From positions 166,399,104-166,463,103 of the forward strand of contig NC_073693.1 of assembly GCF_029784155.1 (NCBI RefSeq): DNA of 64,000 nt. Reading direction: 5' to 3'. Under the pieces are notes generated by a model, which did no database searches, was not told the origin of the DNA, and worked only from the letters and a program-made list of their open reading frames with translations. Origin of the DNA: Uranotaenia lowii (Eukaryota; Arthropoda; Insecta; Diptera; Culicidae). The translations under genes were made by a program, and so were the position numbers. This document shows positions 23,867 to 34,847 of this stretch, piece after piece (position 1 is the first letter of the stretch; each line of letters begins with the position of its first letter).

Positions 23867-25186
23867 TTCCCAACTTCAAAAAGATTCAAAGTGTTTTCCT
23901 TTGAACCGTGTTAATTCGCGAAAACCGTGTATAAAAAAACCGTGTTAATTCCCGAAAACCGTGTAAAAAAAAACCGCGTAAAAAAAAACCGTGTAAAAAA
24001 AAACCTAGGTGTACTCTTCTATCGATGTGTCAGAAAATATTGTCTTATTCGTTTTTCTCTGCTTGGTGACACCTTATTGAAAGTGATTTAAAATTTAGAT
24101 CAAAATTATGAAAAACCTAAATTGTGAAATTATCACGACACAGGGGCATTTTAAGGAAAAATTCATACTTGCCATGACCAATCACAGCATTCAAAACAAA
24201 TTGGTAATGTTTTGCAGGCTTAAAATGTATCAGATTCTCCAAAACAAAGGTGGCGCGTATTAGCCACATGGGGCGTTATATGAACTTTTCCCCTATAGCT
24301 GGATTTTTTAAATTTTTTAATGAGAATCACAAAATTTTAAAAAATTCTTTCACGATGTTAAAAACTATGTCATCATCAATTTGTTATGATTCAGTGTTAA
24401 CTTTATAACAATATGATGCCCGTTTGACAGCATTACCCTCAATCTACTATATGTTTAAATGATTTTTAAATAGACATATTACAATTAAGACGTTGAAATG
24501 AAAATGTGGCTGTTTATACTGCCAATTCCTCTACGTTTTTTAATCACTGCAAAAAAGGCATGTAAGGATGTATACAAACTTAACAAAATAATTACAATCT
24601 GATGTGATCTTCACTAAACAAAATAAAGGCTACACACTTAGAAAAATCAACGTAGATTTACATGAAACTACATGGGTAGAAAGGAATCGGCCATTTGCAT
24701 GCGATAATACTAGTTGTTTCATGTAAATTTTCGTCAGCATTCAATGCTGTTATTGAATGTAGATTTACATGATCTATCTCATCCCATTAATCTTATTAGA
24801 CAGGGGATGGTTACTGAATCAAAACAAAAAACACTTTTTGTGCAGAGAATAAATTTTATTCCACTTGAAATACACTTACACTTGGAATTGAAAAATAAAC
24901 AACACTTGGTCCGAACACTGTTTAGTTTTGGCTGATTCCCCCGACGAAAACGACGGCTGGTGCGAAATGACAGCAGAAAATATGCTGTTGCACAATTGGA
25001 GCTCCAATGGTTCAATTTCTAGGCATCTAATTTTTCAGCTATGGTTTCCTGCAAATGACATAAACCAGTGTTAATATGTTATGAGTCACACTTATTTTCA
25101 AAATTGTTTACCTCTAGTTAGCAAACACAATTCTATTGAATAAAAATCTGCAAACTGTTGCCGACGCAGAACGGGACGAGAATCTA

Positions 25187-25878
25187 CACTCAGAAATTTA
25201 AAAAATATTAAAAATATTATGTTTTAATTACTCTGACATTTGACTGACATTAATATCCAGAAATATTAAAAAATAACAATTCCAGTTATTTAAATTTATG
25301 CACCCGAATAATTTCTTGGCGTGTAATGATCCAATGCATAAAATTTAATAACCGAAATATTATTTTGTTCAAACAAACGCTTTGTGATTTGTGCGTTTGA
25401 GTCCCAACTAAACGGGTATGAGCACGTGCTAGATTCTTCAGTTGCAAAAAGCCACTCAACTTGACTGCATGCAGATTCCATTCTTTTCGAATTTCTGAAT
25501 CATCTTTGAAAAGGATGGAATCTATAGCAGAAAAGAATTATTAAAGGGAAAGTGCATTTGTTTTGTATGCTATGGTCAATAATGCACATTGACCATAGAA
25601 CTTATACGAAAATCAAACGATTTTCGTTTGCTTTTTCTGACTATTTCTGCTTTAAGCGTTTGCCTTTACGTTCCGGCTCAAACTTTTTTTCTGACCACCA
25701 GATGTCGCTTCCATAACAATCATCCCATTTCTCAATGCATAAATTTTAATCGCAGAAATATTTCTCAGTGAGAAATATCCCAGTAATTACACCATGAGAA
25801 ATATCCGTGTGCGTAAAGAGGGAGAAACGTGAAAATACCTAAATATTAATTGTTTGATATTTTATTTATTTCTGAGTG
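25187..25878. mobile_element. TA-flanked MITE with CACTCAGAAAT ends
   Basis: 692 bp with ends CACTCAGAAATTTAAAAAAT and ...ATTTATTTCTGAGTG, each flanked by TA (25185-25186 and 25879-25880). The interior has no frame of interest and includes a short palindrome at about 25570-25600 (TATGGTCAATAATGCACATTGACCATA). It is typical of non-autonomous Tc1/mariner elements. Confidence 0.7.
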
Positions 25879-26030
25879 TAACAGGAGTAAATACAAAACA
25901 GAACTGCCAAACTGACGCTGGCGCTGGATTTGGCGTGCATTTACATGTAATTTCCCTTGAAAAGGTCAAAATGCTATACTCTTTTTCAGTATTCTTCCGG
26001 CGCTGGTGTTAAAATGTAAAATCACTTGTA

Positions 26031-27252
26031 GAGTAAAGTGGGGCAAGAGTACGCAGGCGGAAAGAGTACGCACTAGGCTTTTACAGTAAACGACAACACT
26101 GAAACTAGCAACACTGTACCGGTTTGACAGGTCATCGAGTCAGCTGATCATATGTGTTTTTGTTTGTGGTTTGGTTCGCGCACGTCGAAGAAATGAGATA
26201 AGTTTTAGTTTTTCCAATTTTTATGTAATTTTATGCGTATTTGGAAACATTATTATGCTTCGTGGAAATCCGCTAATCAAATCTGCATACGTGACAAAGG
26301 ACACATAATTTATCTTGATTAAATCTGTGGAACACTCATGCCAGGATATGACCGGAATATTTAGCACTTTTAGTTTTTTTCACAAATGGTCCTAGGGGGC
26401 AAGAGTACGCACGTTTGGTGGGGCAAGAGTAGTAGTTGGTTTCCTTCGTCTTTTTGATAGCATTTGGAAAGCTAACCCAAAGAATATTCATGTTTTCAAT
26501 AGTCAGGACGTACAAAGGGAAAACCAGCCGGAAGATTTGCTCTCCAGAGATGCTGGAAAACGCCAGGCAGTGGTTGAAGGACGGAGAATCGAAGCGCCGG
26601 ATTGCTGAAAGCCTCGGGACTTCGGAATCAACCTTGCGTAAACGCCTTAAGAAGGTAAACAACAGATGATATTTTTGTATTGAATTGTGAATAACAATCA
26701 TTTTTCTCGACCAGGGATTCGGTGCTGAAAGCCATGGACAATTCACTTCAGTTTTTACCCCTCAGCAGTCAGAGGATCTCGTAAATCACTGCAGAGCGCT
26801 GCACAGTGCTTTTTACGGTCTGACTTTCAGTGATTTGCGTCACTTCGCCTTTGCCTTCGCTGAAGCGAACAGCGTTACCCATAAAATCTCTGTTTTATTT
26901 TAACTATTGTTTATGAAATAAAGGTTTTGGTTTGTTTAAAAAACGATTATAATGATTCAAAACCTCAATTACACCGGACCAGAATGGAATACAATGAGCT
27001 TATTATATGCGTACTCTTGCCCCACCTCATGCGTACTCTTGCCCCACTGGTGGGGTAAGTGTACGCTTTGGTAATTTTTGAAAAATATGATTTCTTATCA
27101 GTGTTTACAAACATTATCAAAACTTTTTGCGTCATACAATCAAGGTCAAGAGCCTTACTTTCATTTGGTTTAATTACTATAATCGATACTTTGTTCTTTG
27201 AAGAGATACAATAAGTACACAACTAAGTGCGTACTCTTGCCCCACTTTACTC
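26031..27252 (+). mobile_element. Pogo/Tigger-like MITE carrying a DNA-binding-domain gene
   Basis: The ends are perfect inverse copies for 24 bp (GAGTAAAGTGGGGCAAGAGT followed by ACGC), flanked by TA at 26029-26030 and 27253-27254. The terminal word is repeated inside: GTGGGGCAAGAGTA at about 26419, and TGCGTACTCTTGCCCCAC twice in inverse orientation at about 27007-27047, followed by GTGGGGTAAGTGTACGC. Such repeats may be transposase or HTH binding sites. It encodes an N-terminal transposase-type DNA-binding protein (26490-26903) but no DDE catalytic domain; only about 100 bp lie between the stop codon and the inverse repeats. Confidence 0.8.
26490..26903 (+). CDS. HTH-psq/CENP-B-type DNA-binding protein, two exons, no nuclease domain
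   Basis: Predicted exon 1 is 26490-26654 and exon 2 is 26715-26903, joined across a 60-bp intron (AAG|GTAAAC ... TCGACCAG|GGA) in phase 0, giving 117 residues. Residues about 6-55 (RTYKGKT then ICSPEMLENARQWLKDGESK and RIAESLGTSESTLRKRLKK) resemble the psq-type helix-turn-helix at the start of pogo/Tigger transposases. Residues about 67-112 (FTPQQSEDLVNHC, FYGLTFSDLRHFAFAFAEAN) resemble the following CENP-B-type helical domain. The DDE domain expected next is absent and the frame ends at TAA 26901-26903. An AATAAA follows at about 26919. The gene lies between inverse repeats that could be its targets. It may be a truncated transposase that acts as a repressor, or simply a decayed remnant; the open frame across the splice favours the former only weakly. 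Confidence 0.55.
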
Positions 27253-27490
27253 TAATGTAAGGTTACTTTTTTTTATCTGTGTAGAGATATAGTTGTTTTA
27301 CTATATATTCGCTGCTTTTTTTCAAATAGCTTCAAAATAAGCATTTTGTAAAATTTATTTGTGCTTGTTTGTTTTTTTTTTTTTTTTGTTTCGATTATAG
27401 TCGTTTTACCATCTTTATGGCATTCGCGACTCTATCAACGTTGCAGTTGGCGGATCGTTATTGAAAAACTCATCCGGTACAACTGTGTTC

Positions 27491-27571
27491 GATGTTTACT
27501 CTTGGGCTCGAACTCACGGACATCGGCTCTGGAAGCAACAGACTTGCCAACTGAGCTATATCACAAGCCCC
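27491..27571 (-). repeat. tRNA-derived SINE head (family 3)
   Basis: Minus strand GGGGCTTGTGATATAGCTCA, with an A box (TATAGCTCAGTTGGCAAG) and a B box (GAGTTCGAGCCC) at tRNA-like distance. The ends do not form an acceptor stem. It is adjacent to, but different from, the family-1 copy at 27836-27900. Confidence 0.65.
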
Positions 27572-27835
27572 GAGTGTGCTTGTTTGTGAATAACTTAGTT
27601 AGTAGAAGAATGGAATATGAGGTAAAATAGTTATATCTCTCAATCAATTTCCAATGCGAGTGGTGAAGCCTATCATATCTTCATTTTCAAATGCGTGAGG
27701 TGATTCCAAATTTCAACAACTTCCATTCGATTCCTCGAAATAAAATAAACACTCGCTTATTTAACCTTATAGAAAATTTGCGCCACGAAATATGCTTCTA
27801 AGTAATCCATCTTGTATGCTTGTATGAACTATATA

Positions 27836-27900
27836 TGCCGTGACCAAGACTCGATCTCATGACCTCTGGCTTAGAAAACTTAAACACTATCCTCTATCCA
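27836..27900 (-). repeat. tRNA-derived SINE head (family 1), second copy
   Basis: Matches 919-975 over TGCCGTGACCAAGACT.GATC and TCATGACCTCTGGCTTAGAA. The 5' part of the head is replaced by CTATCCTCTATCCACTATCC, so the copy is truncated or rearranged. Confidence 0.6.
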
Positions 27901-27997
27901 CTATCCTCACGTTTGAAAATTTTACCGATGAACTTTGAATCAATAAATTGTACGACTTCATACTGCATTGTATGCAGATCAACATATTTATATATAA

Positions 27998-28225
27998 CTA
28001 GCTGACCCGGTAAACTTCGTTTTACCTTTAAATAAATAAATCGTTTAGAGGATTGACTTTTATCTAAACGTTCTTAAGAAAATCGAAAAAGTGAGATTCT
28101 CGAAACTTTTATACAAACCATCTCTGACCCGAAAAACCCTCGGATACCAAATTTCACTTTATTCCGACCGTCCGTTTATACGTGATGGTGTTAAAAAGAA
28201 AACGCCTCCATTTTTATATATAAGA
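27998..28225 (-). mobile_element. Short Helitron-like element
   Basis: On the minus strand it begins TCTTATATATAAAAATGGAG after an A and ends GGGTCAGCTAG before a T. Eleven bases before the terminal CTAG is a hairpin, GGTAAA-ACGAAG-TTTACC, the expected 3' structure of a Helitron. At 228 bp it is entirely non-coding. The middle resembles the 5' part of the 11179-13143 element. Confidence 0.7.
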
Positions 28226-28239
28226 TTTTATTTTGCCTT

Positions 28240-28730
28240 TAAATAGTTCAACAATAACCCACCGCGTTCGGCCAGGCACGATCCAGTTCGGTTCTAAAAC
28301 CTCCGAACGATAAGGACAAGATAATGACTGAGGCAACTTGTCGCAAGGTGCATCTTTCGGTCAGCCGCGGCCGAACTGATAAGAAAAGCGCAATGCGCGG
28401 GCCACTTTTTTTTAGCAAGGCTCCTACATGCGTATTCCGCGAGGCGGATGATGGGCTCTTGAGCAAAGTAAAAAAAAAGTTGGTGCGCGCGACGATTGCT
28501 TGACGAATGGGCTTTCCACACTCGGTGGACACACGCATGTCACATCATCGATTTGCTGCCTCAGCTCAGCACCGACGAAAAACTCGCATCGCACTTTGGA
28601 CGGCAGGTGCATGGCCTGGCCAAGATGCTGCTGGACGCAACGTGTTTCTGTTATTTTTGCTCAGCGCATAATTATGGCTCCGCACCGCGCCGGTCGAACT
28701 TTAAATTGGAACAAAAGTGAATCTTGTACG
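28240..28730. other. GC-rich, apparently single-copy island
   Basis: GC content is visibly higher than in the flanks, and none of the dispersed repeats in this window occurs in it. Long frames exist in several phases on both strands (28248-28538 minus, 28500-28856 plus), which is the expected effect of high GC rather than evidence of coding. I see no splice-bounded exon or known domain. It could be a conserved regulatory element or old unrecognised exon sequence. Confidence 0.35.
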
Positions 28731-31029
28731 CGCAACCTAGTGGGTTGTGTTTTAGTTTCGATAATTCAAGGGCAGCGAAGTCACATCAAGTGCTTATCAT
28801 GTTTGATACCTGCTGTCGCATGGCTCCGGAAATTACAGGTTAAAATATCGTGTTAAAGGTGCATTACTCTATAACAACCTGCAAATAGCTGGATCCGTTA
28901 CAAATACTAATAAGCAACTGAAGCTTAAACATATCAATCCGGTTTTGAAAGATTAGATCCTCCCAAATGCAGGGCACCTAAATTTGAATAGTTTTTAAAA
29001 TAAACCTGGATATGATAATCAGATGTGGTTCAGCGCCTCTCCTTAACGCACCTCAGCAGACAATAAGTAAATATTGATTCAATCATTCAACAGTGGATCC
29101 TCGGCTGAGTGCGGTCATTCAATGTTGAGATCTTATTTAATAACTTAAGCCATGCAATCATCCTAATCCAGACCGTGGGAATTCCTCCTCCTCTGTTATG
29201 ATTAACACCGAAAATCTATGCGCCACTGGAAAAGCGTGTTTCACCAATTTATGCTAAGAACTATCTGGAGGATTTTCTCCCGATTCAGCTTTCCATTGGA
29301 TAAGGTAGGTGCGCTTCAAGCTGGGAAAGAATTCTCCTACCTGCCCAATTCCAATGGACCACCCGCAACCGTAGATGACTCAATATTTTTTTAATAGATC
29401 ACAAGCGCTTAAGTCATGATATAAGTAAAATGCGAACCGGATCAGTAGATGACTCGCTTCGAATAAGGCTTACAACAGGGTAAAAGTAATTCTTAATTCT
29501 AGGTTCAGTTTTTAAAGATTAAAGACGAAATAAATTTAGCAATGGAAGTAAGTCAATGAAAATATATACCGTAAAACAGGGTAAATCAGGACTTCAAGTG
29601 AGAAAATTGTTATGAATCCAGTTTCAAGCATCTGCAGAAAAAATCTCCTTCTATAAGTTACTAGCTGATCCCATACGAACTCCGTTTCGCTTGCAACTTT
29701 TAATACGTGAAGATGAGTTTCCGTTTGAATAGTGAATGTATACCTAGCTAACATGAAATCGTAGTAGAAATGATAACATCAGTCGTTTATATTGAGATTT
29801 TTCGAGCAAAGACAACTTTGTTCGTAAATATGTAGTCACAAGCCACCAAGATGTTGATTAATTTCAGGATGTATAAAGGTTCTGATTTACGAGGAATGGG
29901 CGGTACCTCAATTGACACTCGATCAGGTCTCTTCCTCTGTTTCTGGATCGATATAAAAATGTGCGTGATGGGGCTTACATCTTGATGCTTCTTGCTGATA
30001 GCAGTATGGAGTGTAGCGGAGTAGCTTATCAGATTTAAAACCGTGCGTTAATTAGTTTAGCGGCGTTGTAAAGTCTCTCGTAGATTATTTACTCAAAAAC
30101 CTTAGACAAGCAACAGACAGAGGATCGAGATACGTCAGTAGTTCTCCACGCTATGACTGTTCCTCCGAAACTCCAAAGCTGTTCGCAAAATATCCTTTTC
30201 GGGAAAATTTGACCTGTAACTTGTTGCCGTTCAACTCGTTGCCGTTCCCCTGGCTGCAAATATTTACCTATTTTGATTCATTGTGTAGGTAACCCAGAAA
30301 ACCATTTGGTGGATAATTCGTGGATATAGGTACATTAGCACACATATTCTTGATTTGGATTGTATATTGTCGTAATAAAATCATGCTTTGAATTTAATTA
30401 CGATAAAGAATCATGCTTTGTATTTAATTACGATAAAGAATATGCATGGGCCGCACATTGTAGGTGCAGATATACAAAAATGAGTTTAAATAACATTCTA
30501 TACGATATCATCTGTAAAATAAAATACTACTTCTAGTTGTCTGGGTAATTTACTCTAGTTTTTTAATTGTTCAAAATTAAGTAGATATATTCTACCAAGT
30601 TATCTGTAGCTGGTTCCGAATGAAAAAAGTTTCGAAAAACAATTTTATTTTTAAATTATTTCTAAGACCTTTATTTATAAAGACATTTAATAATTTTGAA
30701 TATCCACTTCAGATTCAACATACGGGATACCCTTTCTGACATTTTTCATGGCTAAAAGGCGCGTTTGAACTTTTTCCACCGGGCGAAATGACAGGAGTTA
30801 ATATTATTTTCAACATTTTCAGGTCATTGAAAAATTAATCAAAAAAAAATCTGCTCCGCTGGAATATCAATCACAAATAAAACTTTTTAACAAAAAATCG
30901 GATCAAATGTCTCTTCTATGTTACCAAAATATGTTAAACAAAACCACACTTCTCATGTAAAATAAGTACTTGAATTGTGTGTAAACAAACAGTACAGTGC
31001 CAGTTGACTTTATTATTTTGTTTTAAAAG
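28731..31029. other. No gene recognised
   Basis: Mostly AT-rich. A Helitron-like 3' end (GGGATCAGCTAGT, minus strand) lies at about 29660. A 34-bp tandem duplication (AATCATGCTTTG.ATTTAATTACGATAAAG, twice) lies at about 30378-30440. A somewhat GC-richer part at 29150-29360 has no recognisable exon. Confidence 0.4.
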
Positions 31030-33245
31030 TGGTTTATTTTATTGATAACTTTCACCATTGGCTGGCGAATGGTGGATAATGTGCAACACGATACCCCATG
31101 GTGGTCACATCACCTCTTATTCACAACTCCTATGTCTACCTCCCTGTGGTATCGACTGGGATGCGAGTAACCTAAGCAGAGATCGGGTACCCAACCCCGG
31201 TGGATGCTTTGGTCGCATGCAGACTGAGAAGGTGGCCGCACGCGTCTGTTCCCCAGGTCAGGGGCAGCGTGCAACAACAACCGAGCGTCTGTTCTCCAGG
31301 TCAGGGGCGGCTCAAACAGCGTCTGTCTCGCAGCAATCGGCTGAATTTATGAAATGCGGCTCCCGCCAGCTAAGTCCAAGATGGCAGCCCCATCGCGGGA
31401 TAGGGACTTTAGGCTAACAACCTACTGCTCCCGACCTATTAAATTGTTACAGATACTGAGAGAAGAAATAACCGAATTGGAACTTTGGCAACGACTTTAA
31501 GCATGAAAACACGGACTAGAATTGGAATTTAGAATGTTTTGACCCTTGCCCAGCCAGGCAAGCTGGCTCAACTTGCTATGTAGAGAAGCTTGCCGCCTCA
31601 AGCTAGAGATAATGGGACTGAGCGAAGTCCGTTGGCCTAACACTGAAGAACACAAGACACAGTCTGGGTAAGTACTGCTTTACTCTGGCATACGAGGAGA
31701 ACATGCTACTCGGGAACGAGGAGTTGGTTTCCTGTTAAGCCCGCAGGCCCATGCGGCCCTCATAAGATGGGAACCGATAAACGAAAGAATAATCGTAGCC
31801 AGATTTAGAACACGGGTTAGAAACCTTACAATGGTCCAGTGAAATGCGCCAACTGACGTTGCCGATTTGCAGGAGAAAGAACAGTTTTACAGTCAATTGA
31901 ACAGCGTGGTTGAGAAAATTCCGAAGGTTGACTTTCAAATCCACTTAGGCGACTTCGACGCAAAGATTGGCTCCGATAATCAGGACCTTGAGCACATCAT
32001 GGGTCGCCATGGTCTTGGACAGATGAGCGAAAACGGAGAGCTGCTTGTAGAGTTTTGTGGCAACAACAACATGGTGATCGCTGGATTGCTCTTCCCACAA
32101 CGACCAGCACATAAGGTCACTTGGGTATCCCGAGATGGCCGAACAGAAAATCAAATTGACCACATCCGCATCAGCCGAAAGTGGAGAAGGAGCCTTCTTG
32201 ATGTCAACAAACGAAGCGCAGACATTGCATCTGACCATCACCTCGTCCTTTGTGAGATACGACTGAGAGTCGCGCGTGTCCAGCGGCGAGAGGAGAAAGT
32301 CGGATGTCGATACGACATCCGCCGGTTGGAGAATCCAGAGGTGAAAAGGGCATACGTTGAACAGCTTGAATCCCGAGCTTCGGAACTGCCGACAGACGGT
32401 TCAGTCGGAGAACAGTGGTGTAGAATCAAGAATGCCTTTATCACGACGAGCCATGGTACTCTCGGTAAAGTTTGTGGAAGTGAATGGATGTCGGATGAAA
32501 CCTGGAGGATGATCGATGATCGGAGAAAGGCGAAAGTCGGAATTGAGCAGGCATGTACCGGGTCAGCCAAAGCAGCCGCCCGCTTACGATATGCGGAGCT
32601 AGAAAAGGTAGTTAAACGAGCTTGTAGACGAGACAAGAGAGCCTGGACAAACTCCCTAGCCGAAGAGGGAGAAAGAGCCGCTGTCATTGGAGATATCCGA
32701 TTATTATATGATTTTTCTCGCCGCCTCAGTGGTGCAAGGATTAATGCAAGAATGTCGCTGAAGGACCGAGCAGGTCAGCTGCTGACAGATCGAACAAATC
32801 AGCTCAAGCGTTGGACTGAGCATTTTGAACAACTTTTCCGAGTCACGAATAGCGATGGCAAACAGAAACCGCAGCTCGAGGCGCCAACAGTTAGTCGCAT
32901 TAATGGCGTCAACTTGGAAGCGCCCTCGCTGGCTCAAAAAGAAGCGGCAATCAAGGACATGAAATCCAACAAAGCGCCAGAGATGTTAAAATCGCGAGTC
33001 TACATACTCGCACTTTGCCCTTCTTTGCAGAACGATTTTATTTCGTAAAACTTAAACTGCAATGATGCTATCGAAAGTTCAACTCGGAAAGCATCAGGAA
33101 GTAAGCTTCGGGTAAACTCGGCAGGAGTAAACAGCAATCGGGGGAAACATCAGTGAAACGAACGTACAGTCCTGCGAATTCAAAATTCAAATCGTTTTCG
33201 TTCGGCAGCCGAACACATCAATCGGACAACGAATGGGGGCATGGC

Positions 33246-34847
33246 CAGGGTTGCCAACTATTTTTCAGAAAAGTCTGGAAGATATGTCTGGAAATTTCTG
33301 CAAATGTCTGGACACCTAAGTTTTGAAGGTTGCGACCTTTTTTTTTTTGGTCCCCAGATCTCAATGTTACAATAGTATTTTTCTGTCACTATATCAGTCA
33401 CGTGCTCTGTCTGAGTCTCAATTTAACATACATCCTCAAAGCATTTGCCAAGGGAACCCTTATTGAATTCATAGTTCATAGGTTCTACTTATCATTTCCT
33501 CAGGGTGGCCACTCGAAATCCATTTTGGATTTCCCGCATTTTTCCCGCATGTTAACATGAAATTCCCGATTTTGTAAAACAGGAAACAAAACCAAAATCC
33601 GAATACATATTTATTTTTGAAACCACCTACCTAGACCTAGCTTTCTAAGATTTGCCTTTGTATTTATATTTTTTTCAAAAATCGTCCAGAATTGCCCGAC
33701 CATGTAGAAACGTGTGATGGAAAGTATGGTATTTTTAAGTTAAAATCATCGTTCTTTGAAACTACTATTTTGCAGATATTTTGCTCAAATTCGACCTTCA
33801 TGCTTAGCACCTGCTTTGACATTTTTTGTTCCAGATTTCACAGGATCCAAATATCTTTGGTAACCAACGCCCTAGCAGCGAGAAGTCATCTGATGTCCTT
33901 TCAATTCTTTGAGACATTTTGAATATCAGAGAAACCCCTACCTGAAAAAGACCTCGTAATACATCATATGGTAATATCATCTGATCGGAAATGATCGATT
34001 CAAAACATGAGGGGTATCACAATGGAACAAATATAAGGAAAATGAAATAATCGCTCTTGATTTTATAATTAAAAACTCTCTGGAGTATTCCACCGAATAT
34101 TCGTTTAGCCGAATAGTTTAAAAGGTCAATATTTGGTATTTGGACGTTGGCCGAGTACAAATTTTTTCGTCCATCATGCTTCCTCTCTATGAGCGTCGGA
34201 TAGAAGCTTCAATTGTTTCGCCTCTCGCTTCCGGCCGCCTCTCGCTTCCGATTTGCAATAGTTTCTATAACAGATTGTTTTCCTTTTTTTGTTTTAATAG
34301 GACTCGACATCTCTCGAGTGAGTATAACGAGCATACTGGATTAACGATTCCGTTACGGTTATTCCCGTTGTTCAATGAAGCAAGTTAAAACTAGTCAAAA
34401 CCGATCCAACACGGTAGGAGGATCCATTTCGACCTGGTAGAAATCGGTCGAAGCCAATCGGAAAGAGATTGATGATCAACTGTGAATCAATTTTTACTTG
34501 TTTCGCCTTTTTCGTTCAAACTTCATTGAACAGACTTTCACCGAGCCAAAAATTCCTGACTTTTCGGGAGAAATTCCCGGCTTTTTCCTGCATTTTTCCT
34601 GGTGGATTCCAAATCCCGTCTTTTTCCCGCATTTCCCGAATGGGTGGCCACCCTGTTTCCTACCATATTACACCATGACAAAATTGAATTTTCATAGAAG
34701 CTTAGAACAATTTATGTCCAAATACAAAAGTCTGGAATTGTCTGGAAGAAATGCCAAAAGTCTGGAAGTCTGGAAACCTAAAAAAATGTCTGGCAAAAGT
34801 CCAAAAAGTCTGGAAGATCCAGACAAAATCTGGAAGGTTGACATCAC
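33246..34847. mobile_element. hAT-like MITE, second copy of the 7971-8419 family
   Basis: Begins CAGGGTTGCCAACTATTTTT and ends CAAAATCTGGAAGGTTGACA followed by TCAC. GCATGGC is duplicated on both sides (33239-33245 and 34848-34854). The arms (33246-33494 and 34662-34847) match 7971-8419, including GACCTTTTTTTTTTGGTC and the TCTGGA-rich ends. It is interrupted by the element 33501-34655. The right terminus is more decayed than in the first copy. Confidence 0.75.
33501..34655. mobile_element. MITE with CAGGGTGGCCAC ends, innermost of three
   Basis: 1155 bp with inverse ends CAGGGTGGCCAC...GTGGCCACCCTG and subterminal TTCCCGCATTT words. TTTCCT is duplicated exactly on both sides (33495-33500 and 34656-34661). 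A 6-bp duplication does not fit the 8-bp hAT rule, so the superfamily is open. The middle (33665-34165) recurs at 1440-1945. ORFs of 69-119 codons within it have no motif. Confidence 0.75.

Larger units (their letters stand above)
20368..24007. repeat. 3.6 kb composite foldback of satellite arrays
   Basis: Order from left to right: a short terminal inverse repeat (AGGTTTTTTTTTACAC); AACCGTGTTAATTCCCGAAA units (20397-20525); a 10-bp GAGACCTGAG minisatellite (20553-20945); a 119-bp tandem array (20949-21762); a unique core (21763-22675); the 119-bp array in reverse orientation (22676-23409); the 10-bp minisatellite in reverse (23411-23866); the AACCGTGTTAATTCCCG units again (23904-24000); and the closing end GTGTAAAAAAAAACCT. 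The 119-bp and 10-bp arrays are inverted, but the outermost AACCGTG arrays are in the same orientation on both sides. That asymmetry is unusual. The ORFs over the minisatellites are translations of the repeat. Confidence 0.8.
19789..24293. mobile_element. TA-flanked element with GGGGAA ends, containing a composite foldback
   Basis: Left end GGGGAACATGCCCTATTATG and right end (reverse complement) GGGGAAAAGTTCATATAACG are similar and each is flanked by TA (19787-19788 and 24294-24295). The sequence proper to this element is the two outer shoulders, 19789-20367 and 24008-24293. Everything between is the composite satellite foldback. No transposase frame was recognised. A 97-codon frame at 19806-20099 starts within the terminal repeat and is probably fortuitous. 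Confidence 0.5.
24633..27281. mobile_element. TA-flanked element carrying two further TA elements
   Basis: Left end CACACTTAGAAAAATCAACG (TA at 24631-24632). Right end, reverse complement, CACAGATAAAAAAAAGTAAC (TA at 27282-27283). The word GTAGATTTACATGA, or parts of it, recurs inside at about 24650, 24715 and 24760, as subterminal repeats do. Elements at 25187-25878 and 26031-27252 are inserted in it; without them about 0.7 kb of non-coding sequence remains. The terminal match is imperfect, so the pairing of the two ends is an inference. Confidence 0.45.

Noticed and set aside
23548..23914. Two overlapping frames of 82 and 100 codons reading SQVSGLRSQVSG-type repeats
   Set aside because: They are translations of the 10-bp CTCAGGTCTC minisatellite; any frame without a stop in the unit stays open.
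20368..24007. CRISPR array
   Set aside because: Units are contiguous tandem repeats without unique spacers, and the sequence is eukaryotic.
31058..31417. 119-codon frame
   Set aside because: It lies in the GC-rich 5' leader of the LINE and has no domain; treated as leader sequence.
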